From positions 1-8,021 of the forward strand of contig JAFSQZ010000080.1 of the NCBI GenBank assembly GCA_017446355.1: a stretch of DNA of 8,021 nucleotides, in the 5' to 3' direction. A model generated the notes under the pieces. That model did not search any database and was not told the DNA's origin. It was given only the letters and a program-made list of their open reading frames with translations. The number at the start of each line of letters is the position of its first letter. The first letter of the stretch is position 1. Positions 1-5,322 of the stretch are shown here, in pieces. Both the position numbers and the translations under genes were made by a program. The stretch comes from Neisseriaceae bacterium (GTDB lineage: Bacteria; Pseudomonadota; Gammaproteobacteria; Burkholderiales; Neisseriaceae).

Positions 1-84
1 CTATCGCGCTCATTCCAAGCCATTGTACGTGCAGGCACAGAATCCAGCGGTGGTGAAATCAAATACATTAAACGTTTTGACTAA
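1..84 (+). CDS. C-terminal end of an unidentified protein (partial, 5' end outside window)
   Basis: Frame 1 is open from the first base and ends at TAA 82-84, giving 27 residues that finish in KYIKRFD. The stop is followed within three bases by a palindromic uptake sequence, the same arrangement seen behind other genes here, which supports a real gene end. The fragment is too short to place in a family and I do not recognise it. The orientation agrees with the following hypothetical gene and hprK. Confidence 0.5.
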   Translation, partial: LSRSFQAIVRAGTESSGGEIKYIKRFD

Positions 85-86
85 CA

Positions 87-104
87 TTCAGGCAGCTGCC
101 TGAA
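87..104. repeat. Palindromic pair of DNA uptake sequence cores
   Basis: TTCAGGCAGCTGCCTGAA is a perfect 18-bp palindrome carrying the 10-mer GCTGCCTGAA once on each strand (95-104 plus, 87-96 minus). It is one step longer than the TTCAGGCWGCCTGAA form seen elsewhere in the window, and the two bases before the core differ from the full 12-mer. It sits just after the stop at 82-84, so it may also act as a weak hairpin terminator, but no T-tract follows. Confidence 0.75.
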
Positions 105-140
105 ACCCATAAACCACTATTCTTTTTGAAAGGAATAAAA

Positions 141-404
141 ATGCAACAATTTGAAATCAACAACTACGCCAAAAAACAAGTGATTGAATACCTAAACAAT
201 CAACAAATCACTATTGATGATGCGATGAGTAACGAAACACACAATGCACAAGTTGCAGCAATTTTGCATCAAAATCTGCCCACTATGGTGCGTAAAATTT
301 ACGCGTTACCCAAATTTCAAAAATTCTTTTGGGAAAAACGTGAATTATTAACGCAATACGTAGTCAATCGTTTAACACAAGCAGACAAACCCAAAAAACG
401 CTGA
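141..404 (+). CDS. Conserved-looking hypothetical protein, 87 residues
   Basis: A small cytosolic protein with no signal peptide or membrane segment. The ATG at 141 is chosen because AAAGGA at 129-134 lies six bases upstream; an in-frame TTG at 126 would overlap that ribosome binding site. The product is mostly helical-looking and basic, with an aromatic/basic central motif (LPKFQKFFWEKRELL, about residues 58-72) and a lysine/arginine C-terminus. It ends with tandem stops (TGA TGA, 402-407). The family is not recognised. The gene lies 68 bp upstream of hprK in the same direction and may be co-transcribed with it. No function is proposed. Confidence 0.75.
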   Translation: MQQFEINNYAKKQVIEYLNNQQITIDDAMSNETHNAQVAAILHQNLPTMVRKIYALPKFQKFFWEKRELLTQYVVNRLTQADKPKKR

Positions 405-472
405 TGATTTTAACAATTGAGTTATTGATTAGTGAACCACGTGGAAAGTGAAGCAACAGCAAAGGACATTAA

Positions 473-1420
473 ATGCCTAGTATCAGCGTGCGTCAGTTGT
501 ATCAAGATAATCAACAAAAAATGCAAATGACTTGGGTGGCAGGGACAGGTGCCAGTGATAATCGCATCAGTGTTGAAGCCACACACCGAGCTTTGGTGGG
601 ACATTTGAATTTGATTCACCATAATCAAGTGCAAGTGATTGGCAATTCAGAAATTGAATATTTAAATCAATTGTCGCAAAACGCAGATTTCACGGGTTTA
701 GATGAATTACTGGATTTTGACATTCCCTTAATGATTGTCGCCAATGATTTACCTGTTCCCGATGATTTGCGTGCATACTGTCATGCGCATAATGTGCCAC
801 TTTTAACCAGCCAATTAGAAAGTCCATATTTAATGGATCTTTTGCGGCTTTATTTGCAACGTGTTTTAGCCATTTCTACAACCAAACACGGTGTATTTCT
901 AGATGTATTTGAAGTTGGCGTGTTGCTAACAGGACAATCAGGGTTAGGCAAAAGCGAGTTGGCTTTGGAGTTGATTTCGCGTGGACACAGTTTAATTGCT
1001 GATGATTCAGTAGAATTATTGCGTACCACTCCAGAAACACTAGAAGGTCGCTGCCCACCTTTATTGCGCGACTTTTTGGAAGTGCGTGGATTGGGTATTT
1101 TAAACATTCGTCATATTTTTGGTGAAACGTCTATTCAGTTACAAAAACAATTAGAGCTCATCATCAATTTGGTGATTGCTGATGATAACTATATGAAACA
1201 ATTGGATAGATTAAGCACCATTATAGAAACAGAAAATATTTTAGGTGTAGATGTGCGTTCGGTTACTGTGCCAGTGGCAGTGGGACGAAATTTGGCGGTG
1301 GTGGTAGAAGCAGCGGTGCGCAATTATATGTTGCAACAACGTGGCAAAGACAGTACCAAAGAGTTTATTGAACGACAAAAATTATTGATGACAAAAGAAC
1401 AAAATAAAAGTGATGAGTAA
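473..1420 (+). CDS. hprK: HPr kinase/phosphorylase
   Basis: Bifunctional enzyme that phosphorylates and dephosphorylates the regulatory serine of HPr, linking PTS phosphate flow to metabolic control. At 315 residues it has the usual family length. Residues 1-130 form the N-terminal domain. The kinase domain carries the catalytic His in HGV (H139), a Walker A loop GQSGLGKS (154-161, K160), the acidic pair D177/D178 in LIADDSVEL, the signature LEVRGLGILNI (202-212) and PVAVGRN (267-273). The ATG at 473 follows AAAGGA at 461-466. In Neisseria the gene normally sits between ptsN and rapZ, from memory; here it follows a small hypothetical gene and is followed by a MITE-like repeat and a convergent operon. 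In proteobacteria carrying an incomplete PTS, HprK usually has a regulatory rather than a sugar-uptake role. Confidence 0.97.
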   Translation: MPSISVRQLYQDNQQKMQMTWVAGTGASDNRISVEATHRALVGHLNLIHHNQVQVIGNSEIEYLNQLSQNADFTGLDELLDFDIPLMIVANDLPVPDDLRAYCHAHNVPLLTSQLESPYLMDLLRLYLQRVLAISTTKHGVFLDVFEVGVLLTGQSGLGKSELALELISRGHSLIADDSVELLRTTPETLEGRCPPLLRDFLEVRGLGILNIRHIFGETSIQLQKQLELIINLVIADDNYMKQLDRLSTIIETENILGVDVRSVTVPVAVGRNLAVVVEAAVRNYMLQQRGKDSTKEFIERQKLLMTKEQNKSDE

Positions 1421-1424
1421 ACTA

Positions 1425-1564
1425 AAACCTTTGCAAAACTTGTCATTCTGAACTTTTCGCAGAAAAGTGAAGAATCTTATTCTTTGTTTTATAAAGATTT
1501 TTCCCTTTCACTTCGTTCAAGGTCAAAATGACGAACAGTACAAAGTAGGGTTTTGCAAAGGTTT
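1425..1564. mobile_element. MITE-like palindromic element with 15-bp terminal inverted repeats
   Basis: AAACCTTTGCAAAAC at 1425-1439 is exactly repeated in inverted form at 1550-1564. Inside, the arms match again imperfectly: GTCATTCTGAAC (from 1442) against GTCATTTTGACC read from the right arm, then GTGAAGAATCTT against GTGAAAGGGAAAAATCTTT. The right arm has an extra stretch of about 10-15 bp. The left arm has its own perfect hairpin, ACTTTTC-GCA-GAAAAGT (1452-1468). No open reading frame of note and no clear target duplication is visible. The end motif CCTTTGCAAAA recalls ends of neisserial IS5-family elements (IS1106-like) from memory, so a non-autonomous derivative is plausible. It begins four bases after the hprK stop and its transcript would fold strongly. 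Confidence 0.7.
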
Positions 1565-1618
1565 CAAGCTGCATCAAATAAAATCTATACTACCGTTATG
1601 GTGAGATTCATAATAAAA

Positions 1619-1645
1619 CCGTTGTTCAGGCTGCCTGAACAACGG
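1619..1645. terminator. Bidirectional terminator formed by overlapping uptake sequences
   Basis: A perfect inverted repeat, CCGTTGTTCAGGC and GCCTGAACAACGG around a single T, can form a stem of about 12 bp. ATTTTA follows on the plus strand and the minus strand reads GGTTTTATTAT, so both directions have a modest T-run. It lies between the converging hprK and ppiC-like genes. The core holds AGGCTGCCTGAA at 1628-1639 (plus) and AGGCAGCCTGAA at 1625-1636 (minus), the common neisserial habit of using uptake sites as terminators. Confidence 0.8.
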
Positions 1646-1662
1646 ATTTTATGGCTTATTCT

Positions 1663-2547
1663 TTATTTTGCAGGAACAATATCAGCCTTTTGCAATACTT
1701 CGTTAATCGCTTGATTGATGCGTTCATCGGCAAGACTACGACCAATGTCTTGTTGCATATTTTCCAAAGCAGGAATTTGAATCGTATGGCGATTGTTTAT
1801 ATAGTACACCACAAAAATTTGTTGATTGTCGCTGCCTGAAACAACAGGTTTTTTATTGAATTGCCCTTTTTTCAATGAATGAACTTCTTGGTAAATTTTT
1901 GGGTGGGTAACTTGTAAATCCACCAAAGGAATCCATTCTGGATTAACGGCTTGACCTGCTTGTGCAGCAGGATCAATGCTGTATGTTTTGGCAACGCTGT
2001 CAAAACCTTTTTTAGCGGACAATGCTTTGATGGCTGCTTGAGCTTTGTCTTGGGTTTGGGTAATAATTTGACCGATTTGTACTTCATCGGTATTGTTGTA
2101 GCGATTTTTGATTTCATTGTAACGCGCTTGAACTTGTTCTGCTGTGATTGGATTTTTGTTCAATACATCAAGTTCAAATAAGTTGCCAAGCACTTGATTT
2201 TCTAATGCAGTCCAATTGGCTTGATAGTCTGGTGTTTTTTCTAATCCTTTACTTTTGATTTCTTTTTTAGCATCGTTGATGGTGTTTTTGTAATCATCGG
2301 TTTTGTCCAGTTTCAAGCGTTTTGCTTCTTGGGCGATGGCGGTTTCCACAACGTATTGTTGGATTAAATAACGACGAAATGAAGGACCGTCTTGTATTTC
2401 TCCTTGACTTTGTTGAATGGATAATTGTGCGCGGCGATCAATTTCGCTACTGTCTAATTTTGTTCCGTTAACAGTAACCAAAGTTTGCGCCATTAAGCTG
2501 CCTGAAAAAGTGAGTGCAGCAAGCATTAAAGGTAATTTTTTCATCAT
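1663..2547 (-). CDS. Periplasmic PpiC/SurA-like peptidyl-prolyl isomerase or chaperone
   Basis: An exported folding factor of 294 residues. MMKKLPLMLAALTFSGSLMA is a type I signal peptide with likely cleavage after A20; no lipobox cysteine is present. Residues 21-150 are the helical chaperone-like part, residues about 153-252 a parvulin-type domain, and 253-294 a C-terminal helix. The domain looks degenerate: the RHIL position reads IGQII (G159) and the final FGYHI position reads QQIFVVYY, so both usual histidines are missing, while F182, the YSIDP segment and W205 remain. AAGGAAAA at 2550-2557 precedes ATGATG, so starting at 2547 or 2544 is equally likely; a longer frame to 2598 would overlap bolA and add a hydrophilic extension ahead of the signal peptide. 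It is the last gene of the yciB-yciI-bolA cluster, 16 bp after bolA, and I recall the same order in N. meningitidis (NMB0342-NMB0345). Confidence 0.88.
   Translation of the reverse strand: MMKKLPLMLAALTFSGSLMAQTLVTVNGTKLDSSEIDRRAQLSIQQSQGEIQDGPSFRRYLIQQYVVETAIAQEAKRLKLDKTDDYKNTINDAKKEIKSKGLEKTPDYQANWTALENQVLGNLFELDVLNKNPITAEQVQARYNEIKNRYNNTDEVQIGQIITQTQDKAQAAIKALSAKKGFDSVAKTYSIDPAAQAGQAVNPEWIPLVDLQVTHPKIYQEVHSLKKGQFNKKPVVSGSDNQQIFVVYYINNRHTIQIPALENMQQDIGRSLADERINQAINEVLQKADIVPAK
1829..1840 (+). repeat. DNA uptake sequence core inside the ppiC-like gene
   Basis: The 10-mer GCTGCCTGAA is at 1831-1840, preceded by TC instead of AG. On the coding (minus) strand it reads TCA GGC AGC, encoding S237-G238-S239 in a loop-like stretch of the protein. 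Confidence 0.7.
2495..2506 (+). repeat. DNA uptake sequence variant in the signal-peptide region
   Basis: AAGCTGCCTGAA differs from the full 12-mer only at the second base position. Read on the coding strand it supplies S15-G16-S17 of the ppiC-like signal peptide. Confidence 0.75.
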
Positions 2548-2563
2548 AATTTTCCTTGTTGAG

Positions 2564-2836
2564 TTATTGGAAGTATTCATTTGGCGTTTTTGCCACAATG
2601 CTTAAAGCGTGAATTTCTTGATTTTGAAACAAGGGGTTCAGAAGTTCTTGGACACGACGATGACGTGCTAAACGGTTCATATGGGCAAAGCTTTCACTGA
2701 CCAATAATAAAGCGAAATGTCCACCTTGTTTTTTGTGGGTATGGTGTACGTGTGCAGCACTTTGATCTTCAAATTCAAAGTATTGCAAATTTAAAGGGGC
2801 AAGTAATTGCGTGATTTTTTGTTGCATATTATTCAT
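2564..2836 (-). CDS. bolA: BolA family protein
   Basis: A 90-residue BolA-like protein, a family that partners monothiol glutaredoxins in iron-sulfur handling and is linked to stress and cell-shape control. Residues 28-47 contain a histidine-rich loop (AHVHHTHKKQGGHF) followed by the characteristic GGHFALLLVSESF strand, then the nucleic-acid-binding-like helix with RHRRV (58-62), and the conserved HALSI near residues 76-80. Its start overlaps the yciI stop as ATGA (2833-2836), so translational coupling is likely; M4 is an alternative start. It ends 16 bp before the ppiC-like gene. Which BolA paralogue this is (BolA or IbaG type) cannot be settled by eye. Confidence 0.92.
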   Translation of the reverse strand: MNNMQQKITQLLAPLNLQYFEFEDQSAAHVHHTHKKQGGHFALLLVSESFAHMNRLARHRRVQELLNPLFQNQEIHALSIVAKTPNEYFQ

Positions 2837-3123
2837 TCAGGCAGCACTTTATGAAAAGGACGAATCAATAATTCAGCGTAAACGCCAGCATCAACATAAG
2901 GGTCTTTGCTTGCCCAAGCTTCCGCTTCGTCTAAATTGTCAAATTCTGCAACAATGAGGCTGCCTGAAACTTCGCCTGATTCATCAGGAAATGGTGTGGG
3001 ACCTGCTAGGACTAAACGATTTTGTTGTTGCAACTCTTTTAAACGTGCCAAGTGTGCAGGACGCGCTTCTTTGCGTGCTTGTCCGCTACCTTCTGCATCG
3101 GTGGCTAAAAACATATACAGCAT
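2833..3123 (-). CDS. yciI: YciI-like protein
   Basis: A small cytosolic protein of 96 residues with the YCII fold (ferredoxin-like, related to dienelactone/muconolactone-type enzymes); its substrate in this family is unknown. It closely follows the E. coli YciI pattern: MLYMFLATD at the start, RPAHLARL (21-28, conserved H24), LAGP (39-42), SGSLIVAEF (53-61) and DPYVDAGVY (74-82). The Asp expected about nine residues after H24, as I recall E. coli YciI, is Gln33 here. AAAGGA (3133-3138) lies nine bases before the ATG inside the end of yciB. The start shares one base with the yciB stop (TAATG) and its TGA overlaps bolA, giving tight coupling. Its last three codons (LPE) are supplied by an uptake sequence core. 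Confidence 0.93.
   Translation of the reverse strand: MLYMFLATDAEGSGQARKEARPAHLARLKELQQQNRLVLAGPTPFPDESGEVSGSLIVAEFDNLDEAEAWASKDPYVDAGVYAELLIRPFHKVLPE
2836..2847 (-). repeat. DNA uptake sequence core at the yciI/bolA junction
   Basis: The 10-mer GCTGCCTGAA reads on the minus strand from 2845 to 2836. It encodes the C-terminal Leu-Pro-Glu of YciI and its last base is the A of the bolA start codon, so the site is packed into the gene junction. Confidence 0.7.
2957..2968 (+). repeat. DNA uptake sequence, exact 12-mer, inside yciI
   Basis: AGGCTGCCTGAA is an exact match to the window's consensus. On the coding strand it reads TCA GGC AGC, giving S53-G54-S55 of YciI. Confidence 0.9.
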
Positions 3124-3668
3124 TATGTGTTTTCCTTTGGTAAATAGCGCATAATGTATACGCCTTGTGCAATAGAAAAAGCAATGGTTAATGGAATGTA
3201 AGCATATACTTTAAAATTTACCCAAACGGCTTCACGTTCAGCAGTGAAAGGGTAGGCAATGAATAGATTGAGTAAACCCAATACCAAGAAAAAACTGATC
3301 CAAGCTAGAGAAAGTTTTTGCCAAACGTTTTCAGGCAGCTTGATTTCTTTGCCAATCAACATTTTTAAAATATTTTTTCCCATTATCTGACCAATCAGCA
3401 AGGCAAAAGCGATAAACCAAGACAAAATAGTGGTTTTCAGCATAATGAATGTGCGGTCGTTTAATGCAATGGTTAAGCCACCAAATACCACAATTAAAGC
3501 AAAACTGACCCATTGCATCGGTTCCAGTTTTTTGTATTTAACATAAGTAAAGGCTGCCTGAATAACAGCAATGGCAACAGCAATGGCTGTGGCAAGAATA
3601 ATGTTATTGCTGATTTTGTATATCACAAAAAACAAAATAACGGCGAGAAAATCGCTAAGTGCTTTCAT
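3123..3668 (-). CDS. yciB: Inner membrane septation protein A (YciB/IspZ)
   Basis: An integral inner-membrane protein of 181 residues, the usual length, linked in other bacteria to cell-envelope maintenance and septation. Hydrophobic segments lie near residues 4-18, 22-42, 52-69, 78-95, 120-140 and 152-172. Family hallmarks include FGGLTIALND (62-71), LIGQIMGKN (91-99), LP..W (111-116), W..FF..LG (123-131) and WVNFKVY (149-155). The start at 3668 has no strong ribosome binding site (TTAGAA precedes ATG), which may keep expression low. It is the first gene of the minus-strand cluster and its stop shares one base with the yciI start. A good extended -10 promoter lies about 40-65 bp upstream. 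Confidence 0.95.
   Translation of the reverse strand: MKALSDFLAVILFFVIYKISNNIILATAIAVAIAVIQAAFTYVKYKKLEPMQWVSFALIVVFGGLTIALNDRTFIMLKTTILSWFIAFALLIGQIMGKNILKMLIGKEIKLPENVWQKLSLAWISFFLVLGLLNLFIAYPFTAEREAVWVNFKVYAYIPLTIAFSIAQGVYIMRYLPKENT
3330..3341 (-). repeat. DNA uptake sequence variant inside yciB
   Basis: AAGCTGCCTGAA reads on the minus strand, one base off the full 12-mer. It encodes L111-P112-E113 of YciB. Confidence 0.7.
3551..3562 (+). repeat. DNA uptake sequence, exact 12-mer, inside yciB
   Basis: AGGCTGCCTGAA is an exact match on the plus strand, opposite to yciB. Here the coding strand reads in another frame and gives Gln-Ala-Ala (residues 37-39) within the second membrane segment. 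Confidence 0.9.
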
Positions 3669-3704
3669 TTCTAATGCGGATTAAATAACTAAATAAAAGT
3701 GGTT

Positions 3705-3734
3705 ATCATAACAGTGTTATGTGAGATTGGGCAA
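3705..3734 (-). promoter_or_regulatory. Extended -10 promoter of the yciB-yciI-bolA-ppiC cluster
   Basis: On the minus strand TTGCCC (3734-3729) is followed after 18 bp by TATGAT (3710-3705), with TG one base upstream of the -10 hexamer. Transcription would begin near 3698, leaving about 30 bases before the yciB ATG. A perfect 15-bp palindrome, CATAACAGTGTTATG (3707-3721), covers the -10 and part of the spacer and could be an operator; that is inference. Confidence 0.65.
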
Positions 3735-3758
3735 TGTTTGTAGCAAAGAATTCCATAT

Positions 3759-4178
3759 TTATTGTTTTATGGGAAGTGTTTTTTGTTTAATTTTAAATGT
3801 CTGTTTGTGGGTTATTATTTTTTTCTTTTTGCAGTGTAGATAATGCCAACGCAAAAGGGGTAAAGTCATTAAGCAACCTGGCACAATCGCCCAAAAGAAA
3901 ATAATGAGCCACACCGTCAATACCGTTAAAGCCAAGTAAGCCAATAAAATCAAAATGGAAAAAATAAAAAACCAAAGCGTTTTGTGTTTTTGCAGCGTTT
4001 CAGTAATCAGAGCGAACATAACCAACGGAAGAATACAAAATCCAATGGTCATCAATACGTATTTTATCCCCCCAGCGTCTGGAAATAGGGAAATCAAAAT
4101 AATGGGAATAATGGGCAAGAAAATACCTATCAATAAGCGTTGTCCAAATCCGCCAACTTTTATATTCTGATTGGTCAT
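3759..4178 (-). CDS. Hypothetical four-helix inner membrane protein
   Basis: A 139-residue protein that I do not recognise. It has four hydrophobic stretches at about residues 14-32, 39-59, 66-86 and 87-109, no cleavable signal peptide, and a basic tail rich in Lys, Gln and His (residues 116-139, with KKKK at 117-120) that should face the cytoplasm by the positive-inside rule. The ATG at 4178 has only a weak AGAG ribosome binding site. The gene precedes the yciB cluster in the same direction with an 81-90 bp gap and no visible terminator, so readthrough is possible, though yciB has its own promoter. The base composition is very AT-rich. Nothing indicates a function. Confidence 0.7.
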   Translation of the reverse strand: MTNQNIKVGGFGQRLLIGIFLPIIPIILISLFPDAGGIKYVLMTIGFCILPLVMFALITETLQKHKTLWFFIFSILILLAYLALTVLTVWLIIFFWAIVPGCLMTLPLLRWHYLHCKKKKIITHKQTFKIKQKTLPIKQ

Positions 4179-4243
4179 ATTGTTTACTCTATTTTTTAGG
4201 CGTTACACTTGAAACGTTAATCTGTTTCGCTTAAAACAAAAGC

Positions 4244-4252
4244 AGTATAACA
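4244..4252 (-). promoter_or_regulatory. Possible extended -10 element for the membrane protein gene
   Basis: The minus strand reads TGTTATACT, an extended -10 with TATACT at 4249-4244. No convincing -35 hexamer lies at the right distance. It would give a leader of about 60 bases ahead of the ATG at 4178. Confidence 0.35.
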
Positions 4253-4364
4253 AGAAATGGTTTTGCTTAAAAATGATTGGATTGAATGTTGAGAAAATGT
4301 TGTAAATAGGGGTAAATATGGCAAAAAGTGTGAACAATACTAGGATTTTCTATCTATTAAAGCC

Positions 4365-4393
4365 ACAACGAAATCAGTAAACAAATGTATAAT
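4365..4393 (+). promoter_or_regulatory. Possible promoter of the DUF2185-ribH-nusB operon
   Basis: TATAAT at 4388-4393 is a perfect -10 hexamer. The -35 position with a 17-bp spacer (4365-4370, ACAACG) is poor. The transcript would carry the uptake sequence at 4415-4426 in a leader of about 65 bases. It lies in the divergent spacer 4179-4463, where no other gene or riboswitch was seen. Confidence 0.45.
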
Positions 4394-4414
4394 GCGCGTG
4401 AAATTCTGTTTTTT

Positions 4415-4426
4415 AGGCTGCCTGAA
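4415..4426 (+). repeat. DNA uptake sequence, exact 12-mer, in the leader of the DUF2185 gene
   Basis: AGGCTGCCTGAA occurs as a single, non-palindromic copy, unlike the other intergenic sites. It lies 22 bases downstream of the putative -10 hexamer. Confidence 0.9.
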
Positions 4427-4463
4427 ATCTTGATGAAACGGATACACAAATTAAGGAAGTAAT

Positions 4464-4787
4464 ATGAAAGGATTGGCGCAAGCTTTATCACAAGCTTTGC
4501 AATATGCGATTGTGAGTCAAGAAGTCAGTAAAAATGGTGAAGCGATTGGTTTTTTGTATCGCGAAGCAGCGGTTTTTGAGCAAGACAGTGGTTGGCGTTT
4601 TTTTAGTGGTTGGGAAAGTGATGAATATGTTGCCGATGTCGCACATTTTGATACACTGCCATTAAGTGAAGTGGTGGCGATGCAGCCTGAAATTAAAACT
4701 TTGTTAAATGAGCAATATGGTGCGTGGGAATGGTCGGACGATGTGCAGGATTTTGTGCCAGCACAAGATTGGCAACCACAAGCGTAA
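4464..4787 (+). CDS. DUF2185 domain protein (Imm33-like)
   Basis: A 107-residue cytosolic protein with the pattern of the DUF2185 family: a start strand QYAIVSQEVSKNGEAIGFLYRE (13-34) followed by the diagnostic DSGWRFFSGWESDEY (41-55), then an acidic C-terminal region with LLNEQYGAWEW (80-90). Function is unknown; related domains have been annotated as immunity proteins, but no toxin gene is adjacent here, so that role is not supported. AAGGAAG at 4453-4459 supports the ATG at 4464. It is the first gene of a plus-strand run and lies 28 bp before ribH, which suggests co-transcription with riboflavin synthesis and nusB. An uptake-like core, GCAGCCTGAA (4682-4691), lies within the gene. Confidence 0.85.
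   Translation: MKGLAQALSQALQYAIVSQEVSKNGEAIGFLYREAAVFEQDSGWRFFSGWESDEYVADVAHFDTLPLSEVVAMQPEIKTLLNEQYGAWEWSDDVQDFVPAQDWQPQA
4680..4691 (+). repeat. Variant DNA uptake sequence inside the DUF2185 gene
   Basis: ATGCAGCCTGAA carries the Kingella-type core GCAGCCTGAA with a changed first two bases. It encodes Met-Gln-Pro-Glu at residues 73-76. This could be chance or a degraded site. Confidence 0.45.
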
Positions 4788-4815
4788 TTTTTGATGTAAA
4801 TACATAGGAATAGTG

Positions 4816-5274
4816 ATGAAAACAATGGCAAAAAATTTAGATGGTGAAGGTTTGCGTATTGGGATTGTGCAAGCACGTTTTACAAATGAAGTGGGCAGTG
4901 CAATGGTTGCTGTGGCGCGTGAGAAATTGCGCGAATTAGGCGTGGACGATGATGATATTGTGTTGGTAACGGTACCAGGTGCGTTGGAAGTGCCTTTGGC
5001 GTTGCAAAATTTGGCAGCAACTGAACAATTTGATGCATTGATTGCTTTTGGTGCGGTGATTCGTGGCGAAACTTATCATTTTGAATTGGTTAGTAATGAA
5101 TCTGGTGCAGGCATTACTCGTGTGGGCTTGGATTTTAATATTCCGATTGCGAATGGTATTTTAACCACTGAAAACGATGAGCAAGCCCATGCGCGTATTC
5201 AAGAAAAAGCAACTGATGCGGCAATGGTTGCGGTGGAAATGGCAAATTTATTAGCACAGTGTCAGGAGTTGTAG
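4816..5274 (+). CDS. ribH: 6,7-dimethyl-8-ribityllumazine synthase
   Basis: Catalyses condensation of 5-amino-6-ribitylaminouracil with 3,4-dihydroxy-2-butanone 4-phosphate, the penultimate step of riboflavin synthesis, in a cytosolic oligomeric shell or pentamer. It has 152 residues, the normal length. Visible hallmarks are RIGIVQARFT (14-23, substrate-stacking F22), VPGALEVP (53-60), GAVIRGETYHFELV (79-92, catalytic H88), NIPIANGILTTEN (108-120) and R127 for phosphate binding. ATG at 4816 has AGGAA at 4806-4810; a GTG three bases earlier is in frame but less likely. It is followed 48 bp later by nusB, the classic ribH-nusB pairing. No FMN riboswitch was recognised upstream. Confidence 0.97.
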   Translation: MKTMAKNLDGEGLRIGIVQARFTNEVGSAMVAVAREKLRELGVDDDDIVLVTVPGALEVPLALQNLAATEQFDALIAFGAVIRGETYHFELVSNESGAGITRVGLDFNIPIANGILTTENDEQAHARIQEKATDAAMVAVEMANLLAQCQEL

Positions 5275-5322
5275 AAAAACGCTTTGTGTGAACCATTATT
5301 GAAACATTAAAGAAAGCAAAAT

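Noticed and set aside
126..140. TTG start extending the 87-residue hypothetical protein by five residues
   Set aside because: The extension runs through the ribosome binding site AAAGGA at 129-134, which is well spaced for the ATG at 141.
850..1107. 85-codon open frame on the minus strand inside hprK
   Set aside because: It lies opposite the highly conserved kinase core of hprK and has no independent support.
1951..2181. Plus-strand open frame with a hydrophobic, Cys-rich product
   Set aside because: It is antisense to the ppiC-like gene; the product resembles reverse-complement artefacts and has no start signals.
4179..4463. FMN riboswitch ahead of the ribH operon
   Set aside because: No conserved RFN-type stem-loop pattern is visible; the spacer shows only promoter-like hexamers and one uptake sequence.
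4813..4815. GTG as start of ribH
   Set aside because: The ATG directly after it has better spacing to AGGAA and matches the usual RibH N-terminus.
4517..4876. 119-codon open frame on the minus strand
   Set aside because: It lies opposite the DUF2185 gene and the start of ribH, is rich in Ser and Cys and has no ribosome binding site; it is a shadow of the coding strand.
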